The notes beneath the pieces were generated by a model. The model did not search any database. It was not told the origin of the DNA and saw only the letters and a list, made by a program, of their open reading frames with translations. 64,000 nt of DNA from NCBI RefSeq assembly GCF_015070375.1, contig NZ_JADCLL010000010.1, positions 124,001 to 188,000 of the forward strand, written 5' to 3'. A program made the translations under genes and the position numbers. The stretch's first letter is position 1. Each line of letters opens with the position of its first letter. Shown piece by piece: positions 12,138 to 19,967 of this stretch. Source of the stretch: Nocardioides kribbensis (lineage in GTDB: Bacteria; Actinomycetota; Actinomycetes; Propionibacteriales; Nocardioidaceae).

Positions 12138-12164
12138 GAGTACCAGAGTACGCCGCTGAGTACT
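12138..12164. promoter_or_regulatory. Putative TetR operator (three GAGTAC repeats)
   Basis: GAGTAC occurs at 12138, 12146 and 12158, the last extended to the palindrome AGTACT. The cluster lies between the divergent acyl-CoA dehydrogenase and TetR genes, where an operator for both would be expected. Confidence 0.5.
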
Positions 12165-12196
12165 GATCGCCAGCCGGAGCGGCCGCCTCCCGGCGC

Positions 12197-12202
12197 TACC
12201 CT
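12197..12202 (+). promoter_or_regulatory. -10 hexamer of a leaderless promoter (TACCCT)
   Basis: TACCCT ends 6 nt before the GTG at 12209 that starts the TetR gene. Confidence 0.6.
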
Positions 12203-12208
12203 CGGCAG

Positions 12209-12811
12209 GTGACCCCGACCCGTGTGCAGCCCGACCGGGCCCGCGTGCGCCGCGACGAGCTGCTCGACGGCCTGGTCGACCTCTACCTCGCCGAGGGCTT
12301 CCTCGCCCTGGGCGTCGGCGACCTCGCCGCCCGGCTGCGCTGCTCGCGCTCCACGCTCTACGACGTGGCCAGCAGCAAGGAGCAGCTGATCCAGGCCGCC
12401 GTGCGGCGCTACTTCCAGCGCGCCGCCGAGCGCATCGCCACCCGGGTCGACGCCGAGCCCGACCCCGGGGAGCGGATCCCGGTCTACCTCGCCGCGGTCG
12501 CCGAGGAGCTCGAGCCGGCCTCGGCGCGCTTCCACGCCGACCTCGAGGCCTACGCGCCCGCTGGCGAGGTCTACCGCGACAACACCCGCCACGCCGCCCG
12601 CCGCGTGCAGGAGCTCGTCGCCGACGGGGTCGCCGCGGGGGCGCTGCGACCGGTCGACGCCACCTTCGTCGGCGCCGCCACCGCGCAGGTGATGACCGCG
12701 ATCCAGTCCGGCGCGATCGGCGAGGCCACGGGGCTCGACGACGCCTCGGCGTACCGCCGCCTGGCCGACCTGGTGGTGCACGGTTTGGAGCGGCGCGCGC
12801 TGCCTGGCTAA
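12209..12811 (+). CDS. TetR-family transcriptional regulator
   Basis: The 200-residue product has an N-terminal helix-turn-helix (about 12-60: DELLDGLVDLYLAEGF, then VGDLAARLRCSRSTLYDVASSKEQL) and a helical ligand-binding domain. The HTH differs from the strict TetR consensus (SRSTLYDVASSKEQL rather than SKGTLYHHF) but keeps the family length and layout. Divergent placement beside an acyl-CoA dehydrogenase suggests that it represses that gene in response to an acyl-CoA or fatty acid. The start is supported by TACCCT 6 nt upstream. Its last codons hold the promoter of the terC riboswitch transcript. Confidence 0.87.
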   Translation: MTPTRVQPDRARVRRDELLDGLVDLYLAEGFLALGVGDLAARLRCSRSTLYDVASSKEQLIQAAVRRYFQRAAERIATRVDAEPDPGERIPVYLAAVAEELEPASARFHADLEAYAPAGEVYRDNTRHAARRVQELVADGVAAGALRPVDATFVGAATAQVMTAIQSGAIGEATGLDDASAYRRLADLVVHGLERRALPG

Positions 12812-12814
12812 CAT
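12785..12814 (+). promoter_or_regulatory. Promoter for the terC riboswitch transcript
   Basis: TTGGAG (12785-12790), 18 nt, then TAACAT (12809-12814), whose first three bases are the tetR stop codon. This puts the transcription start near 12821, exactly at the 5' edge of the riboswitch. Confidence 0.6.
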
Positions 12815-12820
12815 TCCTCC

Positions 12821-12936
12821 CGAGGGGAGTACCCCACCCAAGGCCCATCCGGTCAGTACGACGTCCCCGCGGACGTCCCGGTTGGACGCCCGGAGCGGTC
12901 CGGGCGGGGGAGACCTCAAGCCATCTGCTTGAGGAG
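12821..12936 (+). promoter_or_regulatory. yybP-ykoY manganese riboswitch with SD-sequestering platform
   Basis: The conserved 5' loop GGGGAGTA (12824-12831) and 3' segment GGGGGAGACCTC (12906-12917) of this class are present. Closing helix P1 can pair GAGG (12822-12825) with CCTC (12914-12917). Alternatively CCTCAAG (12914-12920) can pair with CTTGAGG (12928-12934), hiding the terC ribosome site GAGGAG. The shared CCTC implies that Mn2+-stabilised P1 frees the ribosome site and switches translation on. Class and terC link are established knowledge; the switching model is inference. Confidence 0.85.
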
Positions 12937-12940
12937 ACCT

Positions 12941-14032
12941 GTGTCCATCACCCTTCCCGCCGCACCCTCGGTGCTGGCCATCGACACGATCGGCACCCCG
13001 ACGCTCTGGGCGGTCACCATCGCCGCCGTCGTCGGCCTGCTCGTGCTCGACTTCATCGCCACGCGCAAGCCCCACGAGGTCACGATGCGCGAGGCCACCC
13101 TGTGGTCGATCTTCTACGTCGCCCTGCCGCTGGCCTTCGGTGGCTACGTCTGGTCGCAGCACGGCAGTGAGCGCGGTGTGGAGTACTACACCGGCTACCT
13201 CGTGGAGAAGGCGCTGAGCGTCGACAACCTCTTCGTCTTCATGCTGCTGCTCGCCGCCTTCGCGGTGCCCAAGGCGCTCCAGCAGCGCGTGCTGCTCTAC
13301 GGCATCGTGGGCGCGCTGGTCCTGCGCGGCATCTTCATCGCCCTCGGCGCCGCCGCGCTGTCGGCCTTCGACTGGGTCTTCCTCGTCTTCGGTCTCGTGC
13401 TGCTGCTCACCGGCGCCAAGCTGCTCAAGGACGCGCTGTCGGGCAACGAGCACACCACCGACGTCGCCGACATGAAGATCGTCAAGCTCACCAAGCGGCT
13501 CATGCCCGTCACCGACGAGTACGTCGGCCCCAAGCTCACCGTCAAGCAGGCCGGCAAGCGGGCCCTGACCCCCTTCGCCCTGGTCGTCGTGGCGGTCTTC
13601 GCCACCGACGTGGTCTTCGCCATCGACTCCGTGCCGGCCGTCTACGGCATCACCGGCGACCCCTACCTCGTCTTCGCCACCAACGCCTTCGCCCTGCTCG
13701 GCCTGCGCGCGCTGTACTTCGTGCTCGAGGGCGCCCTGGCCAAGCTCGTGCACCTCTCCTACGGCCTCGCCGCGATCCTGGGCTTCATCGGCGTCAAGCT
13801 GGTCCTGCACTGGGCCCACATGGAGTGGAGCTCGGTGCCCGAGATCCCGACCCTGGCCTCGCTCGGCGTCATCGTCGGCATCCTGGTCTTCACCACCGTC
13901 ACGAGCCTCATCGCCTCCTCCAAGGCCGAGAAGGCCGCCGGGGAGAGCGCCACGGCCGACGCCGCCGCGACCGGCCCGGTCGACGAGTTCGCCGGCGACC
14001 TCGACGACCCCGACACGCTCAGCCGCCGCTGA
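12941..14032 (+). CDS. TerC-family membrane protein (metal efflux)
   Basis: The 363-residue product is an integral membrane protein of the TerC/Alx/MeeF group with about seven to nine membrane helices. Conserved motifs: SVDNLFVFMLLLAAF, VFATDVVFAIDSVPAVYGIT and ALYFVLEGALAKLVHLSYGLAAILGFIGVKL. Acidic residues inside the helices (DN, D, E) are the proposed metal ligands of this family. Members export Mn2+ or metallate secreted proteins, and the Mn2+ riboswitch directly upstream supports manganese efflux. The GTG at 12941 is preceded by GAGGAG at 12931-12936, which the riboswitch hairpin can mask. The C-terminal 30 residues are acidic and hydrophilic. Confidence 0.92.
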   Translation: MSITLPAAPSVLAIDTIGTPTLWAVTIAAVVGLLVLDFIATRKPHEVTMREATLWSIFYVALPLAFGGYVWSQHGSERGVEYYTGYLVEKALSVDNLFVFMLLLAAFAVPKALQQRVLLYGIVGALVLRGIFIALGAAALSAFDWVFLVFGLVLLLTGAKLLKDALSGNEHTTDVADMKIVKLTKRLMPVTDEYVGPKLTVKQAGKRALTPFALVVVAVFATDVVFAIDSVPAVYGITGDPYLVFATNAFALLGLRALYFVLEGALAKLVHLSYGLAAILGFIGVKLVLHWAHMEWSSVPEIPTLASLGVIVGILVFTTVTSLIASSKAEKAAGESATADAAATGPVDEFAGDLDDPDTLSRR

Positions 14033-14072
14033 GCCGGCGCCGGTCAGGCACCCCGGACCGGCCCACCGCACA

Positions 14073-14115
14073 GCACGAGGCCCCGTCGACCGCTGTGGTC
14101 GGCGGGGCCTCGTGC
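14073..14115. terminator. Bidirectional hairpin terminator between terC and the secreted-protein gene
   Basis: GCACGAGGCCCCG (14073-14085) pairs with CGGGGCCTCGTGC (14103-14115); the loop can itself form a short GACC/GGTC stem. It lies between convergent genes. Confidence 0.85.
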
Positions 14116-14180
14116 GTCGTACGGGTGCGCCCGGCGGGCGGCGGGGGTCGCGACGGGGTCGCGACGGGATCGCGCCCGGG

Positions 14181-14795
14181 TCAGAGCGGCAGGCAGATCG
14201 GGGGCAGCGGCAGGCCCAGCTCGGGCAGGCAGAGACCGGGGTCGTCGGTCGGGGTGGCCGTGGGCGAGGTCGTCGGCGACGCGGTGGGGGAGGGCGGGTT
14301 CTGCTCCTCGCAGCGGCGCAGCTCCTTCTGCCGCTGCTCCAGGGCCTTCTCCTTCTGCCCGACCTGCACCTCCGACTGCTCGCGGTTCTTCCTCGCCTGC
14401 TCCAGGTTGGCGCGCGCGGCCTTCTTCTCCTTGGCCGTGTCGGCCGCCTTCAGCCGTGCCTTCGCGCGCACGACGCGCTCCTGGGCGCGCTCGTAGCGGA
14501 CCTGCGCGGTGTCGTACTCGGTCTGGGCCCGGTTGACGGCCTCGGCCTCCTCGGGGCACGTGCTCGACGACGTCGGCGTGCTGGTCGCGGTCGCGGCGGC
14601 GCGCGGGCTCGACCCGGTGTCGGCCACCGCGATCGCGCTGACACCGCCGACGACCGCCCCGCTGAGGAGCAGGACACCGAGCAGCGCCCAGACGGCCGCC
14701 GGCCGACCGGTGCGGCGCCTCAGGGCGACGGAGGCGACGGGGGTGACGGGTGCGTCCGAGGTGGGGCGGGGGGTCCGTGCGGGCTCTGGTGTCAT
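14181..14795 (-). CDS. Membrane-anchored Cys-X81-Cys coiled-coil protein, paralogue 1
   Basis: The 204-residue protein has a cytoplasmic Pro-rich N-terminus (1-33), one membrane segment (about 35-58: AVWALLGVLLLSGAVVGG), a Thr/Ser-rich stretch, then Cys80. From Cys80 to Cys162 runs a highly charged helical region (81 residues between the cysteines) rich in Ala, Glu, Lys, Arg and Gln. A Ser/Thr/Pro linker follows, and the end is CLPELGLPLPPICLPL with Cys189 and Cys201. The identical Cys-X81-Cys spacing occurs in the proteins at 18793 and 19968. I infer an exported domain folded as a helical hairpin closed by a disulfide. The ATG at 14793-14795 has AGGAAG upstream. I know no described family with this architecture; function unknown. 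Confidence 0.85.
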   Translation of the reverse strand: MTPEPARTPRPTSDAPVTPVASVALRRRTGRPAAVWALLGVLLLSGAVVGGVSAIAVADTGSSPRAAATATSTPTSSSTCPEEAEAVNRAQTEYDTAQVRYERAQERVVRAKARLKAADTAKEKKAARANLEQARKNREQSEVQVGQKEKALEQRQKELRRCEEQNPPSPTASPTTSPTATPTDDPGLCLPELGLPLPPICLPL

Positions 14796-14957
14796 GGCGC
14801 GGCTTCCTGGGGGTCGCCGCGCGACGTCGGACGCCTGCGGCGGTGGACTGGGGTTCCTCGCAGGGTAGGCCCGCCGCCGCCGCCGCGTGGGCGATCGGCC
14901 GGATCGGACCGGGCGGCACCGCCACGGGCGCCGCTCCGACCGACCCGGCCCGCACGG

Positions 14958-15170
14958 TCACTCCACGGCGAGCGCGACCTCGGTCGACTTCACGAGCACG
15001 GTGACGGTGGCGCCCTCGGTGAGACCGAGGTCGGCCACGGCGTCCTTGGTGATCGAGGAGGTGATCACCTGGTCGCCGCCGTCGAGCTTGACCTTGACGA
15101 CGGCCATGGCCTCGCCGGTCACGACCGAGACGACGGTGCCGGGCAGCTGGTTGCGGGTGGAGAGCTTCAC
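14958..15170 (-). CDS. Molbindin-like TOBE-domain protein
   Basis: The product has 70 residues and is a single Mop/TOBE domain: KLSTRNQLPGTVVSVVTGEAM, then VITSSITKDAVADLGLTEGATVTVLVKSTEV. Stand-alone molbindins bind molybdate or tungstate as oligomers and buffer intracellular oxyanion. The GTG at 15168-15170 is preceded by GGAGGA on the minus strand, and the length is exactly that of the family. No molybdate transporter or cofactor gene is adjacent. The roughly 160 bp to the next gene downstream shows no clear structure. Confidence 0.92.
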   Translation of the reverse strand: MKLSTRNQLPGTVVSVVTGEAMAVVKVKLDGGDQVITSSITKDAVADLGLTEGATVTVLVKSTEVALAVE

Positions 15171-15369
15171 GGGGTTCCTCCGAGGGGGGTGGGTGTGCGA
15201 GCGGTCACGCTGACGGTAGGTCGGTGCGGCGTCGGCCCCAAGTCGCTCCGGCCGGCGTCCGCGTCTGCGGCGCGGGACGGCGGCGCCGACCCCGAGCTGC
15301 GGGTCCCTGCGCCGCCGCGTCGACGTCCCGACCGGCGCGACGACCCGTCCGCCGGGACGATCCGGGGCC

Positions 15370-16557
15370 TCAGGCGGGGTCACCCACGAGGAGGACGACG
15401 TCGTCGGCCAGCCGGTAGGGCTGGGTGGAGACCAGGGCGCCGACGCTGCGGCGCAGGCGGGAGACCTCGGCCCGCACGGTGACGAGGTGCTCGGCGTCGC
15501 CGTAGAGCGCGGTGCTCAGGGCGGCGGCGGTGAGGCCGTGGGGGTGGCGGGCGAGCAGCACCAGGATCTCGGCGTGGCGCCGGGTGAGCGGGGAGCGCCA
15601 GGCGCCGCTGCCGGCGTCGACCTCGAGCGCCGGCCGCCCGGCGGCGTCGTCGACGAGCCGGGCCGTCACCGGGGCGGTGCCGCCGCGCGGCCGCACGAGC
15701 CAGCCGCCCGCCAGCCGCTCGGGCACGCACGAGCCCAGGCCCGGCACGGCCAGGGCGCGGTGGGCCACCGGCACCTCGATCCGGTCGCGGGCGGCGATGC
15801 CGGCGTGGTGGGCCACCCAGCCGTGGTCGTCGACCACCAGCAGCGGCCCGGTGAGACCGCCCACCACCGGCTCGACGGCGCGGCGCAGGTGCTCGAGCCC
15901 CTGCTGGTGGTGGCGCCACAGCTCGGCCTCGGCCAGGCGCACCGCGCTGTCGACCAGGGAGCCGAGCGCGGGGTGGAGGGTCAGCGCGGGCCCGGACACG
16001 TCGACCACGCCGAGCAGCTCGCCGGTGCGGGGGTCGTGCACGGGCGAGGCCGTGCAGTACCACGCGTGCTGCTTGTGCTCGAAGTGCTCGGCCGAGAACA
16101 GCTGCACCGGCGCGGCCTCGGCCAGCGCCGTGCCGATCGCGTTGGTGCCGACGACCTCCTCGGTCCAGGTGGCGCCCTCGGAGAAGCCGAGCCCGTCGGC
16201 GTGCAGCTGCACGCGGGCGGCGCCCTCGCGCCACAGGATGACCCCGTCGGCGTCGCAGACGACCACGAGGAACTGCGAGGCGTCGGCGACGCTGGTGAGC
16301 ACCCGCCGGACCTCGTCGACCACCAGCGCCAGGCGCGACGTACGTCGACGCAGCTCCAGGTCGGCCGTCGGCAGCGGGTCGCGGGCGTTGTCGCCGTCGG
16401 GGTCGAGCCCCAGGCGCATCACCCGCGACCACGAGCGGGCCACCAGGGCGCGGGGTCGCTGCGGCGGGCGCGACCCGCCCAGCACGGCGTCGTGGATGCG
16501 GGTCAGCGCGCGGGCCTGCTCGGCCAGGTCGGCCCCCGACGCCTGCGCGTGCACCAC
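15370..16557 (-). CDS. GAF-domain transcriptional regulator (AcoR-like sensor, C-terminal winged helix)
   Basis: The product has 395 residues. An N-terminal segment with LVARSWSRVMRLGLDPD is followed by a GAF domain (about 85-225: ADGVILWREGAARVQLHADG, then VGTNAIGTALAEAAPVQLFSAEHF and ASPVHDPRTGELLGVVDVSG), the sensor type of AcoR-family activators. There is no AAA+ sigma-54 interaction domain. The C-terminus (about 325-385) has an OmpR-like winged helix (TRRHAEILVLLARHPHGLTAAALSTALYG, then VRAEVSRLRRSVG). It is divergent from a flavin monooxygenase gene, the usual target arrangement. A near-palindrome TGCAACGCGCTGCA between them is a candidate site. Start: GTG with GGAGGTGG upstream; a second GTG codon follows immediately. 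Confidence 0.87.
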   Translation of the reverse strand: MVHAQASGADLAEQARALTRIHDAVLGGSRPPQRPRALVARSWSRVMRLGLDPDGDNARDPLPTADLELRRRTSRLALVVDEVRRVLTSVADASQFLVVVCDADGVILWREGAARVQLHADGLGFSEGATWTEEVVGTNAIGTALAEAAPVQLFSAEHFEHKQHAWYCTASPVHDPRTGELLGVVDVSGPALTLHPALGSLVDSAVRLAEAELWRHHQQGLEHLRRAVEPVVGGLTGPLLVVDDHGWVAHHAGIAARDRIEVPVAHRALAVPGLGSCVPERLAGGWLVRPRGGTAPVTARLVDDAAGRPALEVDAGSGAWRSPLTRRHAEILVLLARHPHGLTAAALSTALYGDAEHLVTVRAEVSRLRRSVGALVSTQPYRLADDVVLLVGDPA

Positions 16558-16692
16558 GCTCCACCTCCCACCCGGTCCGCCCCGTCACCGCGATCGTAGG
16601 TCGCGGGCGTGACGCGCGCCACAGGCCGGGCGGCCCCTGTGGACGGGCCGGTGGACCTCCCCGCCGGGCCGCGCACTCTCCGCCGGGGGAGG

Positions 16693-16706
16693 TGCAACGC
16701 GCTGCA
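16693..16706. promoter_or_regulatory. Near-palindromic candidate operator (TGCAACGCGCTGCA)
   Basis: This 14-bp sequence matches its reverse complement at 12 of 14 positions and sits midway between the divergent GAF regulator and monooxygenase genes, so it may be the regulator's own site. Confidence 0.4.
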
Positions 16707-16733
16707 ACCCTTCCGCTGCGCCGTCGCAAGCGG

Positions 16734-16749
16734 TGTGCTGTGGGTCACA
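16734..16749. promoter_or_regulatory. CRP-like binding site (TGTGC-N6-TCACA)
   Basis: TGTGCTGTGGGTCACA differs from the TGTGA-N6-TCACA consensus at one half-site base. It lies 61 bp upstream of the monooxygenase start codon. Confidence 0.45.
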
Positions 16750-16810
16750 GGCCCCGCGTCACACGTCCGGGCCCGTGGTCCCGATCCGTCCGCGCACCAC
16801 CGGAGGCAGC

Positions 16811-18652
16811 ATGACCCAGACCATCGAGCCGCCCACCTCGACCGAGCCGGCCGGGGGTGAGGGCCAGCGCATCGCCACGCAGTGGCTGGAGCGCTTCGAG
16901 TCGGCCCTGCGCGCCCGCGACGTGCGTGCGGCCACCGACTGCTTCGCCACCACCAGCTTCTGGCGCGACCTGGTCTCCTTCACCTGGAACCTCGTCACCG
17001 TCGAGGACCGGTCGGGGGTCGCCGACCTCCTCGAGCACAACCTCGAGCGCACCGACCCCACCGGCTTCACCACCGCCGAGCCCGCCGACCTCGCCGACGG
17101 CGTGGTGACGGCCTGGATCGAGTTCGAGACCGCGGTGGGCCGCGGGCGCGGCCTGCTGCGCCTGGTCGAGGAGGAGGGCGAGTGGCGCGCCTGGACGCTG
17201 CTCACCACGCTGCACGAGCTCAAGGGCCACGAGGAGCCGCGCGGACCGCGCCGTCCGTCGGGGGCGGAGCACGGCGCCCGCAAGGACCGCACCACCTGGG
17301 CCGAGCGACGCCAGCAGGAGGCCGAGAGCCTCGGCTCCACCGAGCAGCCCGCGGTGCTGGTGGTCGGCGGCGGGCAGGGCGGCATCGCGCTCGGCGCCCG
17401 GCTGCGCCAGCTCGGGGTGCCGAGCCTGGTCATCGACAAGCACCCCCGCCCCGGCGACCAGTGGCGCAGTCGCTACAAGTCGCTGTGCCTGCACGACCCG
17501 GTCTGGTACGACCACCTGCCGTACCTCAAGTTCCCCGACAACTGGCCGGTCTTCGCGCCCAAGGACAAGATCGCCGACTGGCTGGAGTCCTACACCAAGG
17601 TCATGGAGGTGCCCTACTGGTCCTCGACCGTGGCCACCTCGGCCAGCTGGTCGGAGGAGACCCAGGAGTGGACCGTCGAGATCGAGCGCGAGGGCACGCC
17701 GCTGACGCTGCGACCGAAGCAGCTCGTGCTCGCCACCGGCATGTCGGGCAAGCCCAACCTGCCGTCCTTCCCGGGCCAGGACGTCTTCCGCGGCGACCAG
17801 CACCACTCCTCGGCCCACCCCGGCCCCGACGCCTACGCCGGCAAGAAGGTCGTGGTGGTCGGCAGCAACAACAGCGCCTTCGACATCTGCGGCGCGCTGT
17901 GGGAGCACGGCGCCGACGTGACGATGGTGCAGCGCAGCTCGACCCACATCGTCAAGAGCGGCTCGCTGATGGAGCACGGGCTGGGCGACCTCTACTCCGA
18001 GCGCGCCCTGGAGGCGGGGGTGACGACCGAGAAGGCCGACCTGATCTTCGCCTCGCTGCCCTACCGGATCATGCACGAGTTCCAGATCCCCGCCTACCAG
18101 GCGATGGCCGAGGACGACAAGGACTTCTACGAGCGCCTCGAGCGCGCGGGCTTCCGTCACGACTGGGGCGACGACGGGTCGGGGCTGTTCATGAAGTACC
18201 TGCGCCGCGGCTCGGGCTACTACATCGACGTCGGCGCCGCCGAGCTGGTCGCCGACGGTGAGGTCAAGCTTGCCCACGGCCAGGTCGACCACCTCACCGA
18301 GGACTCCGTGGTGCTCGAGGACGGCACCGAGCTGCCCGCCGACCTCGTCGTCTACGCCACGGGCTACGGGTCGATGAACGGCTGGGCCGCCGACCTCATC
18401 AGCCAGGAGGTCGCCGACCGGGTCGGCAAGGTGTGGGGCCTGGGCTCCGACACCACCAAGGACCCCGGCCCCTGGGAGGGCGAGCAGCGCAACATGTGGA
18501 AGCCCACCCAGCAGCCCGGGCTGTGGTTCCACGGCGGCAACCTGCACCAGTCGCGCCACTACTCGCTCTACCTCGCCCTGCAGCTCAAGGCCCGCCACGA
18601 GGGCCTCGACACCCCGGTCTACGCCCTGCAGGAGGTGCACCACCTGAGCTGA
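16811..18652 (+). CDS. Flavin-containing monooxygenase with N-terminal NTF2-like domain
   Basis: The product has 613 residues. Residues about 18-140 form an NTF2/SnoaL-like domain (WLERFESALRARDVRAATDCF). The rest is an FAD/NADPH monooxygenase: FAD motif VLVVGGGQGGIALGARLRQLG (about 178-198), NADPH motif VVVVGSNNSAFDICGAL (about 353-369) and the late ATGYGSM motif. The linker FRGDQHHSSAH matches the FMO-like FxGxxxH fingerprint but lacks the final W of classical Baeyer-Villiger enzymes. The ATG at 16811 has GGAGG at 16802-16806. It is divergent from a GAF regulator and downstream of a CRP-like site, so expression is probably substrate- and carbon-dependent. Substrate unknown; oxidation of ketones, amines or xenobiotics is possible. 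Confidence 0.87.
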   Translation: MTQTIEPPTSTEPAGGEGQRIATQWLERFESALRARDVRAATDCFATTSFWRDLVSFTWNLVTVEDRSGVADLLEHNLERTDPTGFTTAEPADLADGVVTAWIEFETAVGRGRGLLRLVEEEGEWRAWTLLTTLHELKGHEEPRGPRRPSGAEHGARKDRTTWAERRQQEAESLGSTEQPAVLVVGGGQGGIALGARLRQLGVPSLVIDKHPRPGDQWRSRYKSLCLHDPVWYDHLPYLKFPDNWPVFAPKDKIADWLESYTKVMEVPYWSSTVATSASWSEETQEWTVEIEREGTPLTLRPKQLVLATGMSGKPNLPSFPGQDVFRGDQHHSSAHPGPDAYAGKKVVVVGSNNSAFDICGALWEHGADVTMVQRSSTHIVKSGSLMEHGLGDLYSERALEAGVTTEKADLIFASLPYRIMHEFQIPAYQAMAEDDKDFYERLERAGFRHDWGDDGSGLFMKYLRRGSGYYIDVGAAELVADGEVKLAHGQVDHLTEDSVVLEDGTELPADLVVYATGYGSMNGWAADLISQEVADRVGKVWGLGSDTTKDPGPWEGEQRNMWKPTQQPGLWFHGGNLHQSRHYSLYLALQLKARHEGLDTPVYALQEVHHLS

Positions 18653-18721
18653 GGCGCTGGGCCGACCAGCCGGACGCCGGCTCCCGAGCCGCCGCCCGCG
18701 CGTCAGGGCCGGGTACGCCGC

Positions 18722-18754
18722 GAGCGCCGCCACCCCCTCGGGGTGGCGGCGCTC
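18722..18754. terminator. Strong bidirectional hairpin terminator
   Basis: GAGCGCCGCCACCCC (18722-18736) pairs perfectly with GGGGTGGCGGCGCTC (18740-18754), loop CTC, between convergent genes. Confidence 0.9.
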
Positions 18755-18792
18755 GGTCGTGCCGGGTGCGGTGGTGCGGGTCGGTCAGTCGC

Positions 18793-19749
18793 TCACGGGA
18801 GCAGGTCGCAGACCGGTCCGAGGAGGGCGTCGCCCAGGATCGGCACGGTCTCCAGCAGCGTGCACGCGGAGTCGAGGCCGCCCAGCCCGCCCGGGGGCAG
18901 GCTCGGCAGGCCCTCGAAGCCACCGAAGGGATCGATCGGCAGGCCCGGGACGCCGGGGACGCCCGGCAGGCCCGGCAGGCTCGGCACGTCACCGGCGGCG
19001 AGGTCGCAGATGGCCTGGGGCAGGCCGGCGTCGCACAGCGGCTGGATGGCCGCGGAGCCGTCGGGCAGGTTCGGCGCGCTGGCGGCGTCGCAGATGGCCT
19101 GCGGCAGGCCCAGGTCGCACAGGGCCTGGATCGGGCTCGGGCCCCCGGTGCCGCCGGGCAGCGGCAGGGTGGCCAGGGCGTCGCAGACGGCCTGCGGGAT
19201 CCCGGCGTCGCAGACCGGCTGCACGGGGCCGGTGCTGGTCGGGGTCGGCGTCGGGGTCGCGGTCGGCGTGGTGCTGCCCGACGGGCTGGTCGAGGAGGTC
19301 GGGCTGGCGGAGGAGGTCGGGCTGGTCGAGGAGGTGGGGCTGCTGGTCGGGCTCGCCGTCGGCGAGGCCTGGCAGGCCTCGAGCTCGCGCTGGCGCCGCG
19401 AGAGCTCGGCCGCGCGGTCCATCTTGGTGTCCAGCGCGGCGCTGCGGGTGCGCTTGGCCTGGGCCAGCTGCCGCTTGGCGGTGGTGCGCTGCTGCCGCGT
19501 CTCGGCGGCGCGCACCTTCTTCTGGGCCGCCTTCACGCGCTTGCTCGCCTGGGCCACCGCCCGCTTGGCCTGGGCAAGGCGCTCCTGCGCGCTCGCGACG
19601 TTCTGCTGCTCGGCCGTGCACGACGCCGCGGCGGCGGAGGTGCGGCCTGGGCTCCCGGCCCAGCCGGCGGTCGAGACGGTGGCGAAGCCGACGACCATGG
19701 CGATGCCGAGCAGCGCCGTGACCACCGCCTTCGTGCTGGTGCGGATCAT
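18793..19749 (-). CDS. Secreted Cys-X81-Cys coiled-coil protein with CDxGLPQ repeats, paralogue 2
   Basis: The 318-residue protein starts with a signal peptide (about 1-42: KAVVTALLGIAMVVGFATVS, cleavage likely near AAA). A charged, Gln/Ala/Arg/Lys-rich helical region runs from Cys44 to Cys126. A Ser/Thr/Pro linker (about 127-175) is probably extended or O-glycosylated. Three repeats follow: CDAGIPQAVC (180-189), CDLGLPQAIC (211-220) and CDAGLPQAIC (239-248). A Pro/Gly/Leu stretch leads to a last Cys pair (296, 314) and the terminus PVCDLLP. The ATG at 19747-19749 has GAGGAGGG upstream. The next gene upstream on this strand (19968) is a paralogue with its own terminator, so the two were probably duplicated but are transcribed separately. 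No known domain recognised; function unknown. Confidence 0.87.
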   Translation of the reverse strand: MIRTSTKAVVTALLGIAMVVGFATVSTAGWAGSPGRTSAAAASCTAEQQNVASAQERLAQAKRAVAQASKRVKAAQKKVRAAETRQQRTTAKRQLAQAKRTRSAALDTKMDRAAELSRRQRELEACQASPTASPTSSPTSSTSPTSSASPTSSTSPSGSTTPTATPTPTPTSTGPVQPVCDAGIPQAVCDALATLPLPGGTGGPSPIQALCDLGLPQAICDAASAPNLPDGSAAIQPLCDAGLPQAICDLAAGDVPSLPGLPGVPGVPGLPIDPFGGFEGLPSLPPGGLGGLDSACTLLETVPILGDALLGPVCDLLP

Positions 19750-19907
19750 GGGGTTTCCCTCCTCGCCGGCGTGAGCCGGCCCGTGGTGTCCCGAGAATGT
19801 CCGTGGTGTCTGAAGACGGTCTAGCGGCCCGGAGGCCGGTATTTCTTTGCTTTCGGGCGAGTCGCCGCACCGGTCTGGACCAGCGCGGGTCGCTCAGACC
19901 CCGGCGT

Positions 19908-19950
19908 ACGACGACGCCGCCACCCGGTGGCGGTGTGGCGGCGTCGTCGT
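19908..19950 (-). terminator. Hairpin terminator after paralogue 3
   Basis: ACGACGACGCCGCCAC (19908-19923) pairs perfectly with GTGGCGGCGTCGTCGT (19935-19950). It lies just beyond the stop codon of the minus-strand gene at 19968. Confidence 0.85.
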
Positions 19951-19967
19951 GCGTCGAGCGGGGTGGA

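Noticed and set aside
6968..12159. Very long open frames (about 1,600 codons) on both strands across pobA-ilvA-ligase-dehydrogenase
   Set aside because: They are antisense or frame-shifted shadows of high-GC genes; they run through the tandem repeats and show Arg/Ala/Pro-rich or His/Gly-rich composition without any domain.
16745..18733. 662-codon minus-strand frame opposite the flavin monooxygenase
   Set aside because: It lies entirely antisense to a protein with clear FAD and NADPH motifs and has the composition of a shadow frame.
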